This document shows, in pieces, positions 1-5,367 of a stretch of DNA of 5,367 bases. The notes under the pieces were generated by a model. The model did not search any database and was not told the origin of the DNA. It saw only the letters and a list, made by a program, of their open reading frames with translations. Source of the stretch: a bacterium UBP18_UBA7526 (GTDB taxonomy: Bacteria; UBP18; UBA7526); NCBI GenBank assembly GCA_002478245.1, contig DLMW01000056.1:811-6177 (forward strand), given 5' to 3'. The translations under genes were made by a program, and so were the position numbers. The first letter of the stretch is position 1. Every line of letters starts with the position of its first letter.

Positions 1-90
1 CCTACAGACAATCCTCTCTGTCTGGTGGGCAAGTTCCAGGGGATCGAAGGGTGAGGATCCTTTAGTCAAGAATCTTGGATACTCTTTCAA
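1..90 (-). CDS. 5' end of an unidentified CDS, possibly a radical SAM protein (partial)
   Basis: An open frame enters from the 3' end of the endonuclease III-like gene and stays open for 30 codons to the window edge. The most economical start is TTG at 88-90, which shares the four bases TTGA with the upstream stop, as expected for translational coupling. A second TTG lies at 67-69. No good Shine-Dalgarno sequence precedes either. The visible protein contains KGSSPFDPLELAHQTERIVC, which from memory resembles the region just before the CxxxCxxC cluster motif in some radical SAM proteins. That motif would lie outside the window, so the family is a guess. The coding call itself rests on the open frame, the tight overlap and the protein-like composition. 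Confidence 0.45.
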   Translation of the reverse strand, partial: MKEYPRFLTKGSSPFDPLELAHQTERIVCR

Positions 91-767
91 GATTCCGGTG
101 CCCTGCAGTATTTTCTTAAAGGGCAACTTGGGCATCTTCCCTTGCGGCAGAAGTCCTTCCCCAGCCTCACAAGAGCAGCCTCCAGGGGAACGAGCTTCCC
201 TTTGGGTACTATCCTCTTCAGGTCCTTTAAGATGGTAGAAGGCTTGCTTGATTCAGTCAGGCCCAGATTCCTGGCTGCTTGGATGACCAAATCTCCAGGC
301 AGGGGATCTGCTTTTTCCCAAACATCCCTCAGTTCCCTTAGGAAGATATTGGTGGTCACCTCCCCCATCCCCTTTCCCAGTTCCCTTATCCTCTTTTCTA
401 AATCCCTCTCATCCTTCGCTTGAGAGTGGAGCCTATTCAGGTCCCCCTGATATCTCTCTTTTAGAGCCTTCATTATCTCTAAGAGCTTGGTCGCTGTCTT
501 GAAGTCATACCTCACATAGCCACCATCATCCAAAATTCTTACTAATCCATCCCAGCCTGTGGAAAGGATCTTCTCTGGGGTCAGGACCTTTTTCCTTTCA
601 AACTCCTTATAGGTATTTACAACAATGGTCTCCGAGATCCGAGCTCCAAATAAAATGGAGGCTAAGAACCATCTGAATATCTCATCCTCCTTTCTTAGAT
701 TGATACCCAGCTCCTGAGAAAATCTCATCCCCAATCTCTCTAAAAGAACTTTAATGGCTGGCTCCAT
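87..767 (-). CDS. Endonuclease III-like HhH-GPD DNA glycosylase family protein, divergent, with Fe-S loop
   Basis: The protein has 226 residues, close to the 211 of E. coli Nth, and keeps the Nth outline: a helical domain, a helix-hairpin-helix segment (GKGMGEVTTNIFL, residues 131-143) and a C-terminal Fe-S loop with Cys 207, 212, 215 and 221. Two features are odd. The loop spacing is C-x4-C-x2-C-x5-C, where classical Nth has C-x6-C-x2-C-x5-C. The Lys that forms the Schiff base in bifunctional Nth (K120 in E. coli) aligns with Val137. Asp154, in an ADP context, is the best candidate for the catalytic Asp (D138 in E. coli), with D159 as an alternative. By inference it is either a monofunctional base-excision glycosylase or a non-catalytic DNA-binding relative. 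ATG 765-767 was chosen because AAGGAG lies 6 nt upstream. A longer frame starting at 833 (TTG, then ATG 828-830) has no ribosome binding site and would translate through the hairpin. The next CDS overlaps the stop by 4 nt. The family call is secure; the substrate is unknown. Confidence 0.8.
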   Translation of the reverse strand: MEPAIKVLLERLGMRFSQELGINLRKEDEIFRWFLASILFGARISETIVVNTYKEFERKKVLTPEKILSTGWDGLVRILDDGGYVRYDFKTATKLLEIMKALKERYQGDLNRLHSQAKDERDLEKRIRELGKGMGEVTTNIFLRELRDVWEKADPLPGDLVIQAARNLGLTESSKPSTILKDLKRIVPKGKLVPLEAALVRLGKDFCRKGRCPSCPLRKYCRAPES

Positions 768-773
768 CGCCCT

Positions 774-779
774 CTCCTT
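774..779 (-). promoter_or_regulatory. Ribosome binding site of the endonuclease III-like gene
   Basis: AAGGAG lies 6 nt upstream of ATG 765-767. It is the strongest Shine-Dalgarno match near this gene and decides the start, since the upstream alternatives at 828-833 have none. It begins only 4 nt beyond the foot of the hairpin at 784-813, so pairing or termination there could influence access to it. Confidence 0.8.
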
Positions 780-783
780 ACCG

Positions 784-813
784 AAAAGCCCTCCGAAACA
801 TCGGAGGGCTTTT
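784..813 (-). terminator. Perfect 13-bp hairpin, probable intrinsic terminator after porB
   Basis: The arms at 784-796 and 801-813 are exact reverse complements (AAAAGCCCTCCGA on the plus strand) around the 4-nt loop 797-800. The core is GC-rich. Read in the direction of the genes, the stem follows the porB stop by about 35 nt and ends in only four Ts before CGG. Read on the plus strand it ends in six Ts (810-815), so it could work both ways, but no plus-strand gene is visible to terminate. It most likely ends the dnaX-recR-porGDAB transcript. Because the next gene's ribosome binding site follows at once, leaving no room for a promoter in between, it may act as a leaky terminator or leader hairpin for that gene. 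Confidence 0.7.
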
Positions 814-847
814 TTAAATTTGTGAACCATCAAGAAACAGAAAGTAT

Positions 848-1786
848 TTATGTTGTTTTACTACTTGCTTCTTGAAGCTCTTCCAGACGAGCCCAATCAG
901 CGTCAATCTCTTTTTGGATCTCAGCGATAATATGTTTATTCTCCTCTGTAAATAAGTGCTGGAAACGGCCCTGGGTCTTCAAGAACTCTCCTATCGGTTT
1001 TCTCTCTTTTGGCTTATGGGTAAAACGCCAGATACCTTCCTCAATCTCAATCAAGGGCCAGTATCCGGTCTCCACAGCCAACCGAGCAATCTTAACAGTC
1101 TCTTCCTGAGGATAGCGCCAGCCCCGATGACACGGGGTAAGTACATTTATAAATGCCGGGCCTTCTACCCTAAAGGCCTTCTGGGCCTTGGTCACCAGAT
1201 CGTTCCAGTGGGAGATAGTCCCTTGGCAAGCATAGGGTATTCTATGGCTAGCAACAATTGCTGTTAAATCTTTCCTGAATTGGACCTTGCCCGGGATGAG
1301 TTTGCCGGCGGGTGCGGTAGTGGTGGAGGCACCTTTGGGAGTGGCACTAGAACGCTGAATCCCGGTATTCATGTAGGCTTCGTTCGAATAACAGACATAG
1401 ACAAAATTGTGACCACGCTCCAATGCCCCGGATAAGGCCTGCAAACCTATATCGTAGGTACCGCCATCACCACCAAAGGCAACAAACTTAATCTCCTTCT
1501 TTATCTTGCCTTTTTTCTTCAAGGCCCGGTAGGCGGTCTCAATCCCACTTATGGTAGCAGCAGCGTTTTCAAAGGCATTGTGCATAAAAGGAATCCTCCA
1601 GGCGGTATAAGGATAGATGGTAGTGGCTACCTCAAGGCACCCTGTGGCGCAGACAGCAACAACCGCCTCTTCTGTGCCCATCAATACCTGGCGCACGGCA
1701 ATAGAGGCTCCACAACCAGCACAGAGCCGATGTCCCGGACCCAATCTTTCCGGAACTTTTTCTGACAGTTCCTTAATATTTGCCAT
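848..1786 (-). CDS. porB: Pyruvate:ferredoxin oxidoreductase subunit beta
   Basis: This is the thiamine diphosphate (TPP) and Fe-S subunit of the cytoplasmic four-subunit 2-oxoacid:ferredoxin oxidoreductase. With PorA it decarboxylates the 2-oxoacid, and it passes electrons to PorD. The 312 residues fit the family. CAGCG (Cys22, Cys25), ATGCLEV (Cys50) and VLTPC (Cys219) supply the four expected cluster ligands. The TPP/Mg motif starts at GDGGTYD (106-112) and ends at NEAYMNTG (135-142). SATPKGASTTTAPAG (147-161) is also characteristic. Small deviations are Ser134 before the Asn, where I recall Asp as usual, and Cys46 in CATGC, where I recall Asn. ATG 1784-1786 has AGGA 7 nt upstream, just after the porA stop. 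It is the last por gene and is followed by a hairpin. Pyruvate is the likely substrate, but another 2-oxoacid cannot be excluded from sequence alone. Confidence 0.93.
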   Translation of the reverse strand: MANIKELSEKVPERLGPGHRLCAGCGASIAVRQVLMGTEEAVVAVCATGCLEVATTIYPYTAWRIPFMHNAFENAAATISGIETAYRALKKKGKIKKEIKFVAFGGDGGTYDIGLQALSGALERGHNFVYVCYSNEAYMNTGIQRSSATPKGASTTTAPAGKLIPGKVQFRKDLTAIVASHRIPYACQGTISHWNDLVTKAQKAFRVEGPAFINVLTPCHRGWRYPQEETVKIARLAVETGYWPLIEIEEGIWRFTHKPKERKPIGEFLKTQGRFQHLFTEENKHIIAEIQKEIDADWARLEELQEASSKTT

Positions 1787-1799
1787 CGAAACTTCCTTT

Positions 1800-2978
1800 C
1801 TATCTTACCCCAAGATAGTTGACCAAATTTCTCACTTTTTTCTCTCTGACTATATTTTCCAAATCTCTATATACGGCCTTTATCTCTTCAGTATTAATAT
1901 CCCTTCCTCCCAGGCCATAGATATAATTAAGAGTCAGTGGCTTTCTAGACTCATCCAATAATATAGAGCGTATCTCTATAAACAAAGGTCCCCCTTGGCC
2001 AGAAAGGGATTCGCTTCTATCCAGTATGGCGCAGGCCCCAAGTCCCTTTAAGGCCTGAACAATCTTCTCTTTGGGAAAGGGTCGGAAGAACCTCGGTTTC
2101 AATAGACCAACCTTCTTACCTTCTCTCCGTAACTCATCCACCACCACCTTAGTTGTTCCGGCAGTAGAACTTAAGGCCACGATAGCTACATCAGCGTCGT
2201 CTAATCTATAGGTTTCAATGAAATCGTATTCCACTCCAAAATGCTTCTTAAATTCACTAAAGACCTGGGGGATGGCCAGCAAAGAATTCTTGATCGCGAA
2301 AGACTCCTGGCGTTTATGCTCAAAATAGTAATCCGGCAGATCCAGTGGCCCATAGGTAACCGGGTTATCCACATCCAAAAGTGAATGGGGGATTTTATAT
2401 TCACCGATGAAGTCCTTCACCTTTCTATCGTCATAGATCCTCACTCCCTCCACAGCATGGGAGGTAATAAAACCATCCTGGCAGACCATTACCGGTAAAA
2501 GAATCTCTTCATGTTCGGCAATCCTTACCGCCATGATGATATTCTCATAGACCTCCTGGTTATTCTCACAGTATATCTGTATCCAACCAGAGTCCCTGGC
2601 CCCCATGGTATCCGAATGGTCGCAGTGGATATTTATGGGTGCAGAAAGGGTGCGATTGACTACCGGCATCACAATGGGAAGTCTGGTGGCAGCTGCAATA
2701 TAGGCTATCTCCCACATCAACGCCAGGCCCTGTGAGGAGGTGGCGGTCATGGTCCGTGCCCCAGATGCACTAGCGCCCACGCAGGCAGAGAGAGCGCTAT
2801 GTTCCGATTCTACGGGAATCATCTCAGTTGCTACCCGGCCATCAGCCACAAACTGGGCAAAGGTCATGACAATCTCTGTCTGGGGGGTAATGGGATAGGC
2901 AGCTACTACATCCGGTTCAATCTGGCGCATGGCAAAGGCTGCTGCCTGATTCCCTGTCAATGCGATAACCTTACTCAT
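1800..2978 (-). CDS. porA: Pyruvate:ferredoxin oxidoreductase subunit alpha
   Basis: This is the alpha subunit of the four-subunit oxidoreductase. It contributes the pyrimidine-side TPP domain and the transketolase C-terminal-like domain. With the chosen start it has 392 residues, about the size of PorA in Thermotoga. Landmarks are LTGNQAAA (7-14), AYPITPQTEI (27-36), VESEHSA (56-62, with Glu59 the likely cofactor-activating Glu), TATSSQGLALMWE (78-90), then a segment with NRTLSAPINIHCDHSD. The C-terminal half contains LLKPRFFRPFPKEKIVQAL, typical of the domain that follows. ATG 2976-2978 was chosen because AAGGTGA sits 7 nt upstream and the family motif begins almost at once. An in-frame ATG at 3006-3008 would add 10 residues and overlap the porD stop as ATGA, so coupled initiation there is possible. 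The long PorA-type sequence favours pyruvate over branched-chain oxoacids; this is inference. Confidence 0.92.
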   Translation of the reverse strand: MSKVIALTGNQAAAFAMRQIEPDVVAAYPITPQTEIVMTFAQFVADGRVATEMIPVESEHSALSACVGASASGARTMTATSSQGLALMWEIAYIAAATRLPIVMPVVNRTLSAPINIHCDHSDTMGARDSGWIQIYCENNQEVYENIIMAVRIAEHEEILLPVMVCQDGFITSHAVEGVRIYDDRKVKDFIGEYKIPHSLLDVDNPVTYGPLDLPDYYFEHKRQESFAIKNSLLAIPQVFSEFKKHFGVEYDFIETYRLDDADVAIVALSSTAGTTKVVVDELRREGKKVGLLKPRFFRPFPKEKIVQALKGLGACAILDRSESLSGQGGPLFIEIRSILLDESRKPLTLNYIYGLGGRDINTEEIKAVYRDLENIVREKKVRNLVNYLGVR

Positions 2979-2985
2979 TTTTATC

Positions 2986-2992
2986 TCACCTT
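2986..2992 (-). promoter_or_regulatory. Ribosome binding site of porA
   Basis: AAGGTGA, a good match to the anti-Shine-Dalgarno region, lies 7 nt upstream of ATG 2976-2978. It favours that start over the upstream in-frame ATG at 3006-3008, which overlaps the porD stop. Confidence 0.65.
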
Positions 2993-3004
2993 TCCTTTCT
3001 AACT

Positions 3005-3280
3005 TCATTCTTTCTCCATCTTGATACATTCCCTGGGACAGACCCTGGCACAGATTCCATCACCCTTACAATAGTCGTAATCAAAACCAACCATCTTTCT
3101 ATCTCTTACCAGGATAGAAGAATCCGGGCAGTATATCCAGCACAATAAGCAATGGGTGCATTTCTCCTCATCGCGTACCGGCTTAAAGGTACGCCAGTCA
3201 CCGGTCTTATATTCTATAGCACTACCCGCCTTATCAATCACTCCACCAATAGGGATCTCTCTCCAACCTCGCTGTTTCAT
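3005..3280 (-). CDS. porD: Pyruvate:ferredoxin oxidoreductase subunit delta, 2x[4Fe-4S] type with an Asp-substituted motif
   Basis: This ferredoxin-like subunit links the PorB cluster to external ferredoxin. The 91 residues match PorD: an N-terminal extension with TGDWRTFKPV (26-35), then two cluster motifs. The first, CTHCLLCWIYCP, is complete (Cys41, 44, 47, 51). The second reads CKGDGICARVCP, with Cys71, Asp74, Cys77 and Cys81. The usual second Cys is an Asp, encoded by GAT at 3059-3061, which is at least two base changes from a Cys codon. In the standard 8Fe fold this affects the cluster bound by motif 2 plus Cys51. An additional Cys85 follows Cys81 by four residues. The gene starts inside porG by an ATGA overlap, with AGGAGGT (3290-3296) 9 nt upstream. 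The subunit identity is secure; the cluster type in motif 2 is open. Confidence 0.92.
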   Translation of the reverse strand: MKQRGWREIPIGGVIDKAGSAIEYKTGDWRTFKPVRDEEKCTHCLLCWIYCPDSSILVRDRKMVGFDYDYCKGDGICARVCPRECIKMEKE

Positions 3281-3837
3281 TCTACGACTACCTCCTCATA
3301 AGCACGCTTGATGCCAGTAATATTCGCTTCGGTCTTTTCTTCACCAATCTTCTTTAAGAATTTTGCCTTGATTTTTTCACCTAAGGCGTCCAATTCTACT
3401 AGGGGAACGATCTTTAGAAGCGCTCCTAACATGGGTAGATTGGGCATGGGCTTACCCAATGTATCCAGGGAAATTTTGGTAGCATCCACTGTGGCCACCT
3501 TGCCCACTTTTCTACCAGTCTTCTGGCGCACCGAATCTATCGACTCACTAGTATTTACCAGAAGCATCCCTTCAGCACTCAAGCCCTCCACCACTGCCGG
3601 GCTCAAAAGTGTGGGATCTATTACTACAACATATTCCGGGTTGGTTACCCCACAATGGAGGTTAATGGGCTGGGTACTAATTCTATTATAAGTCCTGACG
3701 GGTGCGCCGGCGCGCTCCGGGCCGTATTCTGGAAAGGCCTGAATATATTTCCCGGTATCGAGAGCCGCTTCGGCTAAAAATTGGGCAGCGGTCTTTGCCC
3801 CCTGCCCCCCTCTTCCATGCCACCTAATCTCAATCAT
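3277..3837 (-). CDS. porG: Pyruvate:ferredoxin oxidoreductase subunit gamma
   Basis: This is the gamma subunit of the 2-oxoacid:ferredoxin oxidoreductase (also named PorC in some genomes). Its 186 residues fit the family. The N-terminal signature HGRGGQGAKTAA (7-18) is followed by FPEYGPERAGAPVR (35-48), both hallmarks of the PorG fold, which helps bind coenzyme A in related enzymes and packs against PorA and PorB. A later segment, HCGVTNPEYVVVIDPTLL, is also typical. ATG 3835-3837 has AGGAG 6 nt upstream, directly abutting the recR TGA stop, and only 11 nt separate the two genes. It heads the por block with no terminator or obvious promoter before it, so it is probably co-transcribed with recR. 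The gene order G-D-A-B is that of Thermotoga and archaeal enzymes. Confidence 0.94.
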   Translation of the reverse strand: MIEIRWHGRGGQGAKTAAQFLAEAALDTGKYIQAFPEYGPERAGAPVRTYNRISTQPINLHCGVTNPEYVVVIDPTLLSPAVVEGLSAEGMLLVNTSESIDSVRQKTGRKVGKVATVDATKISLDTLGKPMPNLPMLGALLKIVPLVELDALGEKIKAKFLKKIGEEKTEANITGIKRAYEEVVVE

Positions 3838-3843
3838 CCTTTG

Positions 3844-3848
3844 CTCCT
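3844..3848 (-). promoter_or_regulatory. Ribosome binding site of porG abutting the recR stop
   Basis: AGGAG directly follows the recR TGA stop (3849-3851) and precedes porG ATG by 6 nt. Ribosomes ending recR would stop on top of this site, a layout suited to translational coupling of recR and porG. Confidence 0.7.
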
Positions 3849-4445
3849 TCAGAATTCTCTTCTTCCTTCTAAGGACTTGGCCAATGTCTCTTCATCTGCA
3901 TATTCTATACTACTACCTACCGGAATTCCATGGGCGATCCTGGTCACTTTAATCCCTAAGGGCTTAATTAACTTCGCCAGATACAGGGCGGTCATCTCCC
4001 CATTGGTATTGGGATTTGTGGCCAGAATGACCTCAAGAGGCTTCTCCTTCTTCAATCTCCTGACTAATTCCTTCATCTTCAGTTCATCCGGGCCTATCCC
4101 TTCTAAAGGGGATAGCACACCCAGGAGCACATGATAAACCCCACTAAAGCCCCTCGACTTCTCGAAGGCCAGGACATCCTTCGGCTCCTCAACAACACAG
4201 ATTATAGAATGGTCCCTCTGGGAATCTCTGCAGATCTCACAGGGGTCTTCTTCGGTGATATTATTACATATCGAGCAGTGGGTGATCTTCTCCCTCAAAT
4301 CCAGGATGGCCTGGGATAGAATCCTGGCCTCTTCTTTGGAGGACCTCAGGATATGGAAGGCAATCCTCTGGGCGCTCTTGGGCCCAATACCAGGCATCTT
4401 GGAAAGTTCCTCAACCAACTTATTCAGTGTCTTTGTATGATACAT
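3849..4445 (-). CDS. recR: Recombination mediator protein RecR
   Basis: RecR works with RecO (and RecF in many bacteria) to load RecA onto SSB-coated single-stranded DNA at gaps. The 198 residues match the family length. In order: the N-terminal helix-hairpin-helix with MPGIGPKSAQRIAFHIL (17-33); a zinc finger C-x2-C-x8-C-x2-C (Cys57, 60, 69, 72); a Toprim domain beginning ICVVEEPKD (82-90); ATNPNTNGEMTALY (142-155); and the C-terminal VTRIAHGIPVGSSIEYADE (167-185). Asn148 stands where I recall Glu as common; all else looks canonical. ATG 4443-4445 is preceded by GGAG at 6 nt and matches the usual family N-terminus. It lies 31 nt after dnaX. The small ybaB/ebfC gene that commonly sits between dnaX and recR is absent. 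Confidence 0.97.
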   Translation of the reverse strand: MYHTKTLNKLVEELSKMPGIGPKSAQRIAFHILRSSKEEARILSQAILDLREKITHCSICNNITEEDPCEICRDSQRDHSIICVVEEPKDVLAFEKSRGFSGVYHVLLGVLSPLEGIGPDELKMKELVRRLKKEKPLEVILATNPNTNGEMTALYLAKLIKPLGIKVTRIAHGIPVGSSIEYADEETLAKSLEGRREF

Positions 4446-4476
4446 TCTTCGCTCCGCAGGCCACTGATTACTGCCC

Positions 4477-5367
4477 TTACTTCTTATCCTCCCCTGAAGG
4501 GATTACCTTCCCGGTGGGCTTGATCTCTAAGATCTCTCCTTCAAAGATATCTAAGGCCTCTTTTACTACCGGCTCCTCCTCTATGAACTCCTCCTCGCTC
4601 AACACCATTCCCTGAGGGGCTCTAGTCTCTTTTTCCTTCTGGAGAGTACTTGACAGACGACATTCAATGGTGAATTCCCTACCAAAGACCTTATTCAGTG
4701 CCTTCTGGATGAGTTCCCTATTCTCCTTCTCCTCAATCTGCTCCTTATGGAACTTGAAGTCCTCACTAAAGCCGATGGTCAGAAGGTCATCCTTCAAGGC
4801 GATGGGTTCTCCCTCCATTAAAAAGGCGCCGGTTACGGCGCTATCCTTCCTTATCTCCTTTATCACCTCACCCCAGGTATCCTTTATATTCTCTAATTCC
4901 AAATAAGGTTTCTCTTCTTCAAGGCCTTCTCTGACTGTCTCCTCTATGGGGAGTTCCTCCCACCTCTTCGGTGGGGCACCGAGGAGGTTGCCCTGGGCAG
5001 GCATTACCCCCAACCTCTCCTCTATGGACTCTATCTTCCTCAATACCTCATCCAGGGAAAGGGTGGGCTCTAATTTGGTTAGTCTTATGATGGCCATCTC
5101 TAAGATCAATCTCACCTCTTCGCTTCTCTTCATCTCCTCCCTTGCTTGGGATACTACTTCAATCATCCTTAGGAGCCTATCCTGGTCGAACCTCTCTTTG
5201 AACCCTTTCAACCTTCCCTTGAGATCCTTGGGAAGGTCAACCACCTCCTCATTGATCTTAAGCATCAGTAAGTTTCTGAAGTGCTCCAACAGATCAGTGG
5301 CAAAGTGGGACAGATCATATCCCTGATCGATAATCTGGGCTAAGATGTCCAGTGCTTCCTTGGTATT
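4477..5367 (-). CDS. dnaX: DNA polymerase III subunit gamma/tau, C-terminal part (partial)
   Basis: The frame is open from the window edge and ends at TAA 4477-4479, giving the last 296 residues of the clamp-loader ATPase subunit. The N-terminal AAA+ core lies outside. Visible residues 1-99 (ALDILAQIIDQGYDLSHFAT, then FRNLLMLKI, then a helical stretch ending EMAIIRLTKL) match the end of domain II and the collar domain III, which holds the clamp loader together. A charged linker follows, then residues 165-236 (from TWGEVIKEIRKDS to REFTIEC) resemble the C-terminal domain common in tau of many non-proteobacterial DnaX proteins. The tail (244-296) is rich in Glu. TTG 5287-5289 and later ATGs are internal and not the start, because family-like sequence continues upstream of them. 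Placement upstream of recR is the classic bacterial order. No canonical slippery heptamer for gamma production is seen in this part. Confidence 0.93.
   Translation of the reverse strand, partial: NTKEALDILAQIIDQGYDLSHFATDLLEHFRNLLMLKINEEVVDLPKDLKGRLKGFKERFDQDRLLRMIEVVSQAREEMKRSEEVRLILEMAIIRLTKLEPTLSLDEVLRKIESIEERLGVMPAQGNLLGAPPKRWEELPIEETVREGLEEEKPYLELENIKDTWGEVIKEIRKDSAVTGAFLMEGEPIALKDDLLTIGFSEDFKFHKEQIEEKENRELIQKALNKVFGREFTIECRLSSTLQKEKETRAPQGMVLSEEEFIEEEPVVKEALDIFEGEILEIKPTGKVIPSGEDKK

Noticed and set aside
142..423. Plus-strand open frame of 93 codons opposite the endonuclease III-like gene
   Set aside because: It is Ser/Pro/Leu-rich with no family features, and the minus-strand frame carries the Fe-S loop and HhH segment.
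768..833. N-terminal extension of the endonuclease III-like protein from TTG 831-833 or ATG 828-830
   Set aside because: There is no ribosome binding site upstream, and the extension would be encoded by the perfect hairpin at 784-813, whereas ATG 765-767 has AAGGAG at ideal spacing.
815..847. Promoter for the endonuclease III-like gene (TTGATG, TTTAAA-like words)
   Set aside because: No -35/-10 pair with acceptable spacing could be assembled; the AT-rich words are too weak to report.
3308..3691. Plus-strand open frame of 127 codons
   Set aside because: It lies wholly opposite porG, has no recognisable domain, and porG is a clear family member. It is a shadow frame.
4620..4640. Possible dnaX slippery site for the gamma frameshift (run of five A on the minus strand)
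   Set aside because: Read in frame it is GAA AAA GAG, which does not fit the X XXY YYZ heptamer, and it lies in the far C-terminal part where a frameshift would not give a typical gamma.
4946..5326. Plus-strand open frame of 126 codons opposite dnaX
   Set aside because: It is low-complexity, Ser/Leu-rich, and antisense to conserved DnaX sequence; no ribosome binding site or family match is apparent.

Overview
The window reads as bacterial chromosome. It carries the 3' part of dnaX and a complete recR, both bacterial housekeeping genes, next to a complete four-subunit 2-oxoacid:ferredoxin oxidoreductase (porG-porD-porA-porB). The oxygen-sensitive, ferredoxin-linked Por complex points to an anaerobe, perhaps from a thermophilic or uncultivated lineage. 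The sequence alone does not fix the phylum. All supported genes lie on the minus strand, so transcription runs from high to low coordinates.

Layout in transcription order: dnaX (C-terminal 296 codons, cut by the right edge), a 31-nt gap, recR, an 11-nt gap, porG, a 4-nt ATGA overlap, porD, a short gap or overlap depending on the porA start, porA, a 13-nt gap, porB. About 35 nt after porB is a perfect 13-bp hairpin with a 4-nt loop. It probably ends the dnaX-recR-por transcript. Immediately beyond it are a strong ribosome binding site and a divergent endonuclease III-like gene. That gene runs by a 4-nt overlap into the first 30 codons of another CDS, possibly a radical SAM protein, cut by the left edge.

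PorA and PorB carry the thiamine diphosphate chemistry, PorB carries a proximal Fe-S cluster, PorD carries two more clusters that relay electrons to external ferredoxin, and PorG completes the complex. The usual assignment is reversible oxidative decarboxylation of pyruvate to acetyl-CoA and CO2. DnaX and RecR are the clamp-loader subunit and a recombinational-repair factor. Their link to Por is one of position and probable co-transcription, with no evident mechanism.

Most of the window is ordinary. The best leads are a Cys-to-Asp replacement (D74), with an extra Cys (C85), in the second cluster motif of PorD; an endonuclease III homologue with a shortened Fe-S loop and no catalytic Lys; and the hairpin squeezed against that gene's ribosome binding site, which also rules against the longest possible start. 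I found no RNA genes, CRISPR arrays, insertion sequences or notable repeats, and no clear candidate for a new multi-gene system. No stretch over 300 bases lacks a gene.
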